Shown here piece by piece: positions 8,675 through 15,003 of a DNA stretch of 30,166 nt. Under the pieces are notes generated by a model. The model was given only the letters and a program-made list of their open reading frames with translations. It did not search any database and was not told the origin of the DNA. Position 1 is the first letter of the stretch, and each line of letters begins with the position of its first letter. The stretch comes from DATGMP01 sp035293565 (GTDB lineage Bacteria > Pseudomonadota > Alphaproteobacteria > BOG-932 > Roseiterribacteraceae): positions 1-30,166 of the forward strand of contig DATGMP010000035.1 of the NCBI GenBank assembly GCA_035293565.1, in the 5' to 3' direction. A program made the translations under genes and the position numbers.

Positions 8675-9616
8675 TCAAGGCACCGGAGTCAACAACGGGC
8701 GACCGGCGAAATGCGCTGCAAGATTGTCGACGACGAGCTGTCCCATCGCGCGCCGCGTCTCGACCGTGGCGCTGCCGACATGCGGCAACAGCACGACGTT
8801 GTCCAAGCTCAACAGAGCCTCCGGCGCACGCGGCTCGTCCGCGAATACGTCGAGCCCGGCGGCGCCCAGCCGGCCTTCGAGGAGTGCGCGAACCAGCGCC
8901 GGCTCGTCGACGACGCTGCCGCGCGCGATGTTGATCAGCGTGCCCGTGGGGCCGAGCGCGTCGATGACGCGAGAATCCACGAGCCCGCGCGTCGCCTCGC
9001 CGCCAGGCGTCGCGACGAAGAGCACATCCGCCCAGGCCGCCAAGGCCACCGGATCGGCGATGTGGGGGAAATCGGCGCCGTTCCGCCGCCGCGGTTGGCT
9101 ATAGCGGATCTCGGCATTGAAGAGCCGCGCCCGGCGCGCAATCGCCTGACCGATCCGCCCCATCCCCAGAATACCGACCTTGCGCCCTTCGGTGCTGGTC
9201 GCCAACGGAAACGCGCCGCCTCGCCATTTGCCGGCGCGCAGATAACGCTCGGCCGCACCGAGGCGACGAGACGTCATGAGCCAGAGCGCGATCGCGAGAT
9301 CCGCGACATCGTCGGTCAGCACGTCCGGTGTGTTGGTGACGGGAATGCCCTTACCGCGGGCATGAGCGACGTCGACCTTCTCATAACCGACGCCGAAGTT
9401 CGCGATGATCTCGAGGCTGGGCAGACTGTCGATGAGCGCTGCGGGGGCGCCGACGGAAAATCCGGTCGCCAAACCGCGGATGCGCGGACCGATCTCGGCG
9501 AGCAGGCGCTCTTTGTCCTCCGCCTCCCACAGACGGTGAAGCCGATAGGCGGAATCGAGACCGGTGATGGCGTTGGGTTCGAACGGAACGGTCGCGAGGA
9601 CCTCGACGTCCTTCAC
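8675..9616 (-). CDS. D-isomer-specific 2-hydroxyacid dehydrogenase (glyoxylate/hydroxypyruvate reductase type)
   Basis: Reduces a short 2-oxoacid such as glyoxylate or hydroxypyruvate with NAD(P)H in the cytoplasm. 313 residues. The Rossmann loop is GILGMGRIGQAIA (148-160), and the catalytic set is complete: Arg232 (NIARGSVVDE), Glu261 (ADEPR) and His279 (LPHVGSAT). After the second strand the sequence SQPRRR is rich in arginine, which in this family usually means NADPH is preferred. The start ATG overlaps the pgi stop by four bases (ATGA), so the two are translationally coupled; rpiA follows 37 bases later. The exact substrate cannot be read from the sequence. GhrB/HPR2-like activity is the best guess. 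Confidence 0.88.
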   Translation of the reverse strand: MKDVEVLATVPFEPNAITGLDSAYRLHRLWEAEDKERLLAEIGPRIRGLATGFSVGAPAALIDSLPSLEIIANFGVGYEKVDVAHARGKGIPVTNTPDVLTDDVADLAIALWLMTSRRLGAAERYLRAGKWRGGAFPLATSTEGRKVGILGMGRIGQAIARRARLFNAEIRYSQPRRRNGADFPHIADPVALAAWADVLFVATPGGEATRGLVDSRVIDALGPTGTLINIARGSVVDEPALVRALLEGRLGAAGLDVFADEPRAPEALLSLDNVVLLPHVGSATVETRRAMGQLVVDNLAAHFAGRPLLTPVP

Positions 9617-11358
9617 GCCATCGCCCTTTCCACCGCCTCGAGAAGCCGCATCAGCCCGGCATCGACATCGGATCCGAGATGCACCCGCAAAGCCCGTCGG
9701 CCGCGCTCGGCCAGGACATCGAAATCACCGCGCGCCTGGGCCGCCTTGACGGTGCCAAAACTGTAGCGCTGTCCCGGCACCGGAAGGTCCTTGGCGTCCT
9801 CGCAGGTGACCTGAAGAAAAACGCCGCTGTTGGGGCCGCCCTTGTACGCCTGGCCGGTCGAGTGGAGGAAGCGCGGGCCAAAACCGACGCAGGTCGCAAC
9901 CCGTGTTCGATCGCGTATGATTCGGCGCATTTCGGTCAAGGCGCGGAACTGCGCCGGCCCGTGCTCGATATAGGCCAGGAGCGCGCAGTAATCGCCGGCG
10001 CCGAGCTGCGCGAGATGCGCCGCCACGTAGGCGTCGAGATTTCGCGCCGCGGCCTTGGCCGCCAGCGTGGCCGCATTGCGCGGATCGGCATAAAGCGCGA
10101 TGCCGTCCTCCGTCAGAATGGGAGTCTCCGAAGGAAGCGCGCCGGTCTTTTCGTAAGCCTCCGTCAGCGCGCGCGTCTTGACCTTGCTCGCTTCGACGTC
10201 CGGCTGGTCGAAGGGATTGATGCCGAGGATCGCGCCGGCGGTCGCGGTCGCGATCTCCCAGCGGAAAAATTCCTGACCCAAGAGATGACTGCCCGCCACG
10301 CCGATGCGGATGACCGGGTGTCCCGCCCGCTCGAGCGCGTCGATTGCGGAATCCTGCGATCCGTCCGCCTCGTTGTCGAGGCGAAGATAGGCGAAGATGC
10401 GATCGTTTCCATAGACCGAGGGCTCGCCCAGAGGCTCGCCCTCGAGCGGGATGATCCCGTGACCCTGTTTGCCGGTCGATTCCGCCACGAGCTGCTCGAG
10501 CCAAGCGCCGAAATCGGCGATGCCGGGCGATGCCACGACCGTCAGCTTGTCGCGTCCCTTGCGCCCGAGCGCGCCCAGCACACAGCCCAGCAGTACGCCG
10601 GGGTTCCCGTCCGGAGGCACGGTCGGTCCGCAGGCCATCATCATGGTTCGAGCATTCTCGAGAAAGCCGCGAATATCGAGCCCCATCGCGGCGCCCGGCA
10701 CGGTGCCGAAATTGGACAGGACCGAATAGCGGCCGCCGATGCCGGGATCGCCGAAGAAGATCCGGCGGAAGTGGTCCCGCTCCGCCACCTCCTGCATCTT
10801 CGATCCGGGATCGGTGACGGCCACGAACCGGCTTCCGGCCAGATCCGCGCCCACCGTCTCCTTCACGCGCTCGAAGAAATATTGCTTGAGGATATTGGGC
10901 TCGAGCGTCGAGCCCGACTTGCTCGACACGATGAAGAGCGTATGAGCGAGGTCGATCTTGGCTTCGAACGCCCTGATCTGAGTGGGATCGGTCGAATCCA
11001 GAACATGCAGCACCGGATAGCCGGGCTGCGCTCCGAAAGTTTGTGCGAGAACCTCCGGGCCGAGGCTCGAGCCGCCCATACCGATCAACAGCACGTCGCT
11101 AAAGCCGGTGCTGCGGACATCCGCCTGGAAAGCTTCGAGATCGCCTATCTTGTCGAGCTGGTCGCCGATCGCGCCCAACCAGGCGAGCCATTTGGATTCG
11201 TCCGCGCCGGTCCACAGCGTCGCGTCACGGTTCCAAAGCCGCGCGGCCTTGTTGCCGGTCCGCCAGTCGGCGATGGCGGCCTCCACCGCCGCGCGCTCGG
11301 CGCCCGCGGACCAGCTCATCCGGTTGAGTTGCTGGGAAACGCTATCGGTTGGATGCAA
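9613..11358 (-). CDS. pgi: glucose-6-phosphate isomerase of the transaldolase-fusion type
   Basis: Interconverts glucose 6-phosphate and fructose 6-phosphate. 581 residues. Sugar-phosphate isomerase motifs are GMGGSSLGPEV (93-103) and SSKSGSTLEP (145-154), then GHGIIPLEGEPLG and INPFDQPDVEASK. The sequence resembles the C-terminal half of the bifunctional Tal-Pgi proteins of alphaproteobacteria more than the classical E. coli Pgi. The N-terminal stretch (LWNRDATLWTGADE, 41-54) matches the part just after the transaldolase domain in those fusions. Here no transaldolase precedes it. The TTG start is supported by AGGAG at 11367-11371, eight bases upstream; the next in-frame ATG (residue 14) has no such site. 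First gene of the pgi, dehydrogenase, rpiA operon. Confidence 0.93.
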   Translation of the reverse strand: MHPTDSVSQQLNRMSWSAGAERAAVEAAIADWRTGNKAARLWNRDATLWTGADESKWLAWLGAIGDQLDKIGDLEAFQADVRSTGFSDVLLIGMGGSSLGPEVLAQTFGAQPGYPVLHVLDSTDPTQIRAFEAKIDLAHTLFIVSSKSGSTLEPNILKQYFFERVKETVGADLAGSRFVAVTDPGSKMQEVAERDHFRRIFFGDPGIGGRYSVLSNFGTVPGAAMGLDIRGFLENARTMMMACGPTVPPDGNPGVLLGCVLGALGRKGRDKLTVVASPGIADFGAWLEQLVAESTGKQGHGIIPLEGEPLGEPSVYGNDRIFAYLRLDNEADGSQDSAIDALERAGHPVIRIGVAGSHLLGQEFFRWEIATATAGAILGINPFDQPDVEASKVKTRALTEAYEKTGALPSETPILTEDGIALYADPRNAATLAAKAAARNLDAYVAAHLAQLGAGDYCALLAYIEHGPAQFRALTEMRRIIRDRTRVATCVGFGPRFLHSTGQAYKGGPNSGVFLQVTCEDAKDLPVPGQRYSFGTVKAAQARGDFDVLAERGRRALRVHLGSDVDAGLMRLLEAVERAMA

Positions 11359-11371
11359 GGGAATAACTCCT

Positions 11372-11608
11372 GACCGCGCATGGAACCGGGTTCCGCGCCG
11401 GATCTCATGCAGAAACGTTCTGGGGTCTAGATACCGCCTTTCGACGGCTCCTCGAAGCCGAAAATCGCCACGTCCCGGTCACGGAAGGAGGCCCCTGGAT
11501 CAGAACTTCCAGGAGAGGGTCAGCGTTCCGTTTGGGTTGGGACGTCGTGAGCCGACGCGGCTCACGCGCGGGCCGATCCGTGTGGCCTGCGCGGCTTCGC
11601 CGGCCCCC
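11372..11608. other. non-coding upstream region of pgi
   Basis: The 545-base gap between pgi and the next gene is not uniform. This first part has normal GC. It carries the pgi ribosome binding site at its left end and no ORF with coding character. Its only notable content is a short coding-like tail on the minus strand (11500-11565, listed separately). The minus-strand terminator and sRNA candidate begin at 11609. Confidence 0.6.
11500..11565 (-). pseudogene. possible remnant of an outer-membrane barrel C terminus
   Basis: Read on the minus strand the frame ends in NGTLTLSWKF followed by a stop at 11500-11502. Alternating hydrophobic residues ending in aromatic-Lys-Phe are the classic last strand of outer-membrane beta-barrel proteins. 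No complete gene, start or ribosome binding site is present, and the frame runs upstream into the terminator. It may be chance; if real it is a decayed porin or receptor end. Confidence 0.2.
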
Positions 11609-11645
11609 AAAAAAGAAAGGCCCCCGCAACCGAAGGCGCGGGGGC
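11609..11645 (-). terminator. strong intrinsic terminator (minus strand)
   Basis: GCCCCCGC and GCGGGGGC (11638-11645 and 11620-11627, read on the minus strand) form a perfect 8-bp GC stem around GCCTTCGGTT, followed at once by CCTTTCTTTTTT. It is the clearest Rho-independent terminator in the window. It lies about 250 bases upstream of pgi, and 260 bases after the end of the gene at 11904, so it does not closely follow any protein gene. Confidence 0.85.
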
Positions 11646-11692
11646 AGTTGCACCCCGAGTGACGAACCGAATACGGGGTGATTCCAAAGATG
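11609..11692 (-). ncRNA. candidate small RNA of about 84 nt
   Basis: Between a plausible promoter (11700-11729) and the strong terminator, the minus strand would give an RNA of about 84 nt with no ORF. It has two hairpins: CACCCCG (11674-11680) with CGGGGTG (11651-11657), both as read on the minus strand, then the terminator stem. The stretch between the first stem arms includes ATTCGGTTCG, single-stranded in this model. I do not recognise the family. The alternative is an attenuated leader for pgi, 250 bases further on. The 3' end is well defined by sequence, the 5' end only by promoter inference. Confidence 0.5.
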
Positions 11693-11699
11693 CGCCTTT

Positions 11700-11729
11700 A
11701 TATAAGCATGTGACGGACCGTTCTGGCAA
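11700..11729 (-). promoter_or_regulatory. candidate promoter of the small RNA
   Basis: On the minus strand TTGCCA (11729-11724) and TTATAT (11705-11700) are spaced by 18 bases, close to the housekeeping sigma consensus. The predicted start is near 11692. The AT-rich island begins about 50 bases further upstream. Confidence 0.4.
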
Positions 11730-11780
11730 GAGTCCCTCTTATCAAGAGACGCTTTCCGCCTGAAAAGGGCCAGTTTACCG

Positions 11781-11868
11781 AATTTCTATATTAGACTTAT
11801 ACAATTATCATCTATGACTATTCATATGAAATTCATTAAATATATTTTAAATATACATTATATATAGG
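11781..11868. other. extreme AT-rich island
   Basis: By my count about 14 of these 88 bases are G or C (about 16%), in a genome whose genes are above 60% GC. It contains runs such as TTAAATATATTTTAAATATA (11835-11854), which is nearly self-complementary. It carries no ORF. Such islands are typical targets for nucleoid silencers (MucR/Ros or H-NS-like proteins) or UP elements; which one applies here is inference. Confidence 0.6.
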
Positions 11869-11903
11869 AACGCCAACCAGTCACGCTTCGTTATTTATAT
11901 GCG

Positions 11904-12239
11904 TTATTTTGCTTTTTGAGAAATCATCGCGATGAAGGGGAAAGCGCCGCTTTTCAGCATCAACGATCCCATCGCCGTCAGCACCTGACCATGCTTGATC
12001 GCGCCGTTCAGCTCATAGCGGAACGGCACGCCGGTGGAGCCCTGCTCGTTGATGTAGTTGATGAACGCCTCGACGATCTCGTCGGCCGGCTGCTCCATGA
12101 GATGCGGCGGCGCCAGAAACTCGAACGCATTCTCGCCGCCCTCACCATAGGTCATGAGCGTCGCGACGTACCGTACGAGCTTGCCGTCGCCCGGATCGTC
12201 CCCGACGACGTGAAGAAAATGGCTGGGACCGTTGGACAT
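11904..12239 (-). CDS. conserved-looking 111-residue protein, function unknown
   Basis: I do not recognise the family. It is a soluble, mostly neutral protein without signal peptide or membrane helix. Notable segments are HFLHVVGDDPGDGKLVRYVA near the start, an acidic helix (EQPADEIVEAFINYIN) and a hydrophobic C-terminal part (VLTAMGSLMLKSGAFPFIAMI) too broken to be a clear membrane helix. The ATG at 12239 has GGGAGGG 12 bases upstream. Codon use is GC-rich up to the last codons, where an abrupt AT-rich tail begins. It lies 104 bases after the hemerythrin gene in the same direction and may be co-transcribed with it. Confidence 0.65.
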   Translation of the reverse strand: MSNGPSHFLHVVGDDPGDGKLVRYVATLMTYGEGGENAFEFLAPPHLMEQPADEIVEAFINYINEQGSTGVPFRYELNGAIKHGQVLTAMGSLMLKSGAFPFIAMISQKAK

Positions 12240-12339
12240 CGAACCGACACGCCCTCCCTTTTCGGCGTCGGATCAATCGAAGCACGCGCACCTTCCTTCG
12301 GTCCAGACCCAACGCGCCGTCGCGGCTCGCCTGTCTCAA

Positions 12340-12358
12340 CCCCCTAAGATTTAGGGGG
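12340..12358 (-). terminator. stem-loop across the hemerythrin gene stop codon
   Basis: CCCCCTAA (12340-12347) and TTAGGGGG (12351-12358) form a perfect 8-bp stem with a three-base loop, spanning the TAG stop of the hemerythrin-like gene. No U-run follows on either strand, so it is a weak or Rho-assisted terminator or an mRNA 3'-end stabiliser. Confidence 0.45.
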
Positions 12359-13048
12359 CGGCGGCGCCGTAAACTTATTGAGATCGGAGAAGCCGAGCGA
12401 CCCTTCGATCGCGGCCACCTGGGCCACCGCGCTGCCGAACCCGTCCTTGCCGAACTGTTTGTGTTCGATTTCTTCGAACTTCTCCCCCATCTCCGCGAGT
12501 TGCTGGTCGGAAATGCCGTTTTTCCAAGCCGGAAAGACGATCGTGTCCTCGCGAGCCGCATGGTTGGCATACATGAGGAAGAGCGTCTCGAAGGCCCGCG
12601 CCAATGGCTCGGTCTCACCGGTGCCGACCGCCCCCTTGCCGGTGACTCCGAGGATGAAGTCGGTGATCTCGCGCCCGCGATCATGCTGCTGCTTGAGCGT
12701 GTCCGCCAGCAGCGCAGCCAGCCCACCGATCTTCTTGACAGCCGGGAATAAGTAGGCCTCCTCCAGCATGCGCTCGTGATAATCCTCGCCAAAGCTGCGG
12801 AAGAGCTTGGCAGCGCGGTTAAGGGCGCCGGGATCGACATTGCCGGCGCCGGCGCGGAGCGCGGGCGCGCTCTCCCAAAGGACGAGGAGCGCGCGGCGGA
12901 TAACGCCATGCTCGCGCATCAGATCCTCAACGGCGCCGACCTTTTTCTCCTTCTCCTTGGCAGCCGCGGGACCGGCGAAGGCCAGCCCCAGGCCGGCGAC
13001 ACCCGCCAGCCGCAACAGATTGCGGCGCCCCGAAATCAACTCCGACAT
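12344..13048 (-). CDS. Tat-exported hemerythrin-like (HHE domain) protein
   Basis: 234 residues. The N terminus GRRNLLRLAGVAGLGLAFAGPAAA (around residues 7-30) is a twin-arginine signal peptide ending in AAA, so the folded, metal-loaded protein would be exported to the periplasm. The rest is a four-helix hemerythrin-type bundle: His47 (MREHG), His91 with following Glu (DYHERMLEE) and YLFP, His122 (QQHDRG), then His163 and Asp168 (NHAAREDTIVFP). These are the usual di-iron ligands. Roles in the family are binding O2 or NO or sensing iron and oxidants; the specific one is unknown. The ATG has AGGAG upstream. The C-terminal tail is proline-rich. It is 92 bases after the polyketide trio in the same direction. 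Confidence 0.88.
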   Translation of the reverse strand: MSELISGRRNLLRLAGVAGLGLAFAGPAAAKEKEKKVGAVEDLMREHGVIRRALLVLWESAPALRAGAGNVDPGALNRAAKLFRSFGEDYHERMLEEAYLFPAVKKIGGLAALLADTLKQQHDRGREITDFILGVTGKGAVGTGETEPLARAFETLFLMYANHAAREDTIVFPAWKNGISDQQLAEMGEKFEEIEHKQFGKDGFGSAVAQVAAIEGSLGFSDLNKFTAPPPPKS

Positions 13049-13134
13049 TCCTTGCTCCTATGACGATGCCGTTATGTCCAGGAGGATTGGACGGCATATT
13101 GGCGTAAAGAAGGCAGCTCGCCGGGCCTTCCCCA

Positions 13135-13150
13135 CGGGCCTTAAGGCCCG
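13135..13150. repeat. 16-bp perfect palindrome at the end of the oxidoreductase gene
   Basis: CGGGCCTTAAGGCCCG is self-complementary over 16 bases and contains the TAA stop of the FAD oxidoreductase gene (13143-13141 on the minus strand). Downstream on the same strand a second pairing, AAGGC with GCCTT (13125-13129 and 13110-13114), precedes CTTT. Together they may end the polyketide operon. Confidence 0.4.
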
Positions 13151-14277
13151 ACATTCAAGCCCAGCCGCCGCAACGCGCGCTCAGGCACGCGGGTTCCGGC
13201 GGCGATCCGAGCAACCGCGCCGGGCAGCAGCGTCAGAAGCGGGGTAATGATCATCCGGCCGAGCGGATCGACCGCCAGGCCGGAGATCAGGGATGCGATC
13301 TTCACGGGCTGCCCGATATCCCGCGCCAAGTGGCGCTGGAAGAGCCCCGGCTCGGCTCCGGCGAGATATTCGGCCGCCGCCAGACGCGCGCTATGGAGCG
13401 CGATCGACATGCCGTCGCCGGAGAAGGACGGGATCACCGCGGCCTGATCGCCGAGGAACCAGGCGGCGCCGGGCGTCCGACGGACATAACCGTAGGGAAT
13501 GCCGGAGACGGCGAGCGGCCTGCCCCAGCTGGCTTGTCCGCCGGAGAGTCGCCGGTCTAGCAGCGGCGCCTCCGACCGGATGGCGCCGAGCAGAGCCTCC
13601 CAGCTCTGACCCAGTCGGGCGAAGCGGGATTTACGCACGACCAGGCACAGATTGGCGACGCCGTTCTCGACTAGCTCCAGCCCGGCATAGCCGCCGCGGA
13701 ACAGGCTGAGCTCCACATGCGATCCGAGCGCCCTCGTCTCCTCGGGCGATAAACGCCAGTGCAGTTTGAAGCCGATGAAATCGGTCTGCGCCTCCGGCGG
13801 GCGATTCCAGCCACGCAGATCATGTTTGCCGGTGGCGATGAAAACCTGGCGGCCAGCAACGTCCTCCCCGTTCGGAAGGCGCGCATGCCAGCCGCCGTCC
13901 CGGCGTTCGAGCGACTGCGCCTTGGCACCCACGCGAACGTCGGCGCCGCATGACGAGGCGCGCCGAAGCAGCGCGTCATCGAGGCTGCGGCGCGACAGGC
14001 TGAGCGCGCCGAAGGGCAGCATTGCCTCGATCGAGCGGCTGCCGGATTCCAGCCGCACGTGATCGATCCGTTGGGCTCCCAAGGCATTCAAATCGAGTCC
14101 GAGCGTCGACAAAAGAAGCACCGCCTCATGGCTCAGGAACTCGCCGCAGACTTTGTGGTGCGGTCCCGCTTCGCGCTCCAGCAGCACAACCGATCGGCCG
14201 GCGCGAGCAAGCGCGATCGCGAGCGCCGAGCCGGCCGGGCCGCCACCGACGATGAGCGCGTCCGGCGGATTCGTCAT
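13141..14277 (-). CDS. FAD-dependent oxidoreductase, geranylgeranyl-reductase/monooxygenase family
   Basis: 378 residues from the ATG at 14277, which overlaps the methyltransferase stop by four bases (ATGA); an earlier in-frame start at 14322 is inside that gene. The FAD dinucleotide-binding motif is LIVGGGPAGSALAIALARAG (8-27), followed by ERE, CGEFLS (44-49), and the second FAD motif WFLGDQAAVIPSFSGDGMSIAL. The CGE and GDG pattern is that of the group including geranylgeranyl reductases and phenol or quinone hydroxylases. Beside a type III polyketide synthase the likely job is hydroxylation or oxidation of a resorcinol, pyrone or quinone product, as a flavoprotein does in Streptomyces srs clusters. 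The substrate is inference. Confidence 0.88.
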   Translation of the reverse strand: MTNPPDALIVGGGPAGSALAIALARAGRSVVLLEREAGPHHKVCGEFLSHEAVLLLSTLGLDLNALGAQRIDHVRLESGSRSIEAMLPFGALSLSRRSLDDALLRRASSCGADVRVGAKAQSLERRDGGWHARLPNGEDVAGRQVFIATGKHDLRGWNRPPEAQTDFIGFKLHWRLSPEETRALGSHVELSLFRGGYAGLELVENGVANLCLVVRKSRFARLGQSWEALLGAIRSEAPLLDRRLSGGQASWGRPLAVSGIPYGYVRRTPGAAWFLGDQAAVIPSFSGDGMSIALHSARLAAAEYLAGAEPGLFQRHLARDIGQPVKIASLISGLAVDPLGRMIITPLLTLLPGAVARIAAGTRVPERALRRLGLNVGP

Positions 14278-14999
14278 CGCCCCTTGGCGCGGGCGACGCA
14301 TAAACGGAACGGCATCCACCACTCGATCTTTGCGGCGCCTTCGGGAATTCCGGCTTCGCCGAGCAGGCGCCGCCAGTCCGCGGTCACAAAGGCGCGCGAG
14401 ATCGAAACCGGCCCGTCATGCTGAACAAACCGGTGCCAACCGGCGAGCCGTGACCAGACAGTGAAGAACCAATAGGGCAGCGGATGGCGATGAAGGTCGC
14501 CGATGAACCAGCCGATCCGCGCCGTCTCCTCCATCCATCGAAGGAACCGCACAAGCTGGGCGTCGTCGAGATGGTGGGTGAATTGCGAGCTGACGACGAG
14601 GTCGATCCCGCCCTCCGGACGATAGTCGAACAGATCGGAAGTCACCCAGCGGATCGGCGCGTCCGCCGCCGTCGCCTCTGCCGCCGCCTTGGCCGACCAG
14701 GGATTGAGATCGATTCCTGCGAGGTCGACCGTGATGCTGCGCCGGCGCGCCCACCGATCGATCCGGCGCAGCATGCCGCCGTAACCGCTGCCGACATCGA
14801 CGATCACGATCGGCCGATCCGTCGGCAGCGAGCCTCGCTGCATCAGCCGGTCGAGAAAGGCGATCATCGGCCGGTAGGTGAAGGTCCAGGCGTTGACGCG
14901 CTCGAGATCCACCAGGCAGCCGCGGAATGTCTCGAAGCCGCACTCTTCCGTGTCCATCAGCTCCGGTACATGCGACCGGCGGCTGAAATCGAGTGGCAT
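14274..14999 (-). CDS. SAM-dependent methyltransferase of the polyketide cluster
   Basis: 241 residues from the ATG at 14999, four bases after the type III PKS stop; an in-frame start at 15077 lies inside the PKS gene and is rejected. Class I fold: IVDVGSGYGGMLRR (66-79) is the SAM-binding motif I, LAGIDLNPWS (about 89-98) the acidic strand-2 end, then SDLFDYRP and LVVSSQFTHHLDDAQLVRFLRWM. The family is close to those annotated simply as methyltransferase-domain proteins beside bacterial type III PKS genes. It most probably O- or C-methylates the polyketide or its hydroxylated form. No membrane segment is evident. Confidence 0.87.
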   Translation of the reverse strand: MPLDFSRRSHVPELMDTEECGFETFRGCLVDLERVNAWTFTYRPMIAFLDRLMQRGSLPTDRPIVIVDVGSGYGGMLRRIDRWARRRSITVDLAGIDLNPWSAKAAAEATAADAPIRWVTSDLFDYRPEGGIDLVVSSQFTHHLDDAQLVRFLRWMEETARIGWFIGDLHRHPLPYWFFTVWSRLAGWHRFVQHDGPVSISRAFVTADWRRLLGEAGIPEGAAKIEWWMPFRLCVARAKGR

Positions 15000-15003
15000 G
15001 CTC

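Noticed and set aside
7882..9766. Long plus-strand open frames across rpiA and the hydroxyacid dehydrogenase
   Set aside because: They are shadows of the minus-strand genes, with Arg/Ala/Asp-rich composition and no recognisable domain.
9679..11373. A 564-codon plus-strand open frame across pgi
   Set aside because: Shadow of pgi; no domain, and composition typical of antisense frames.
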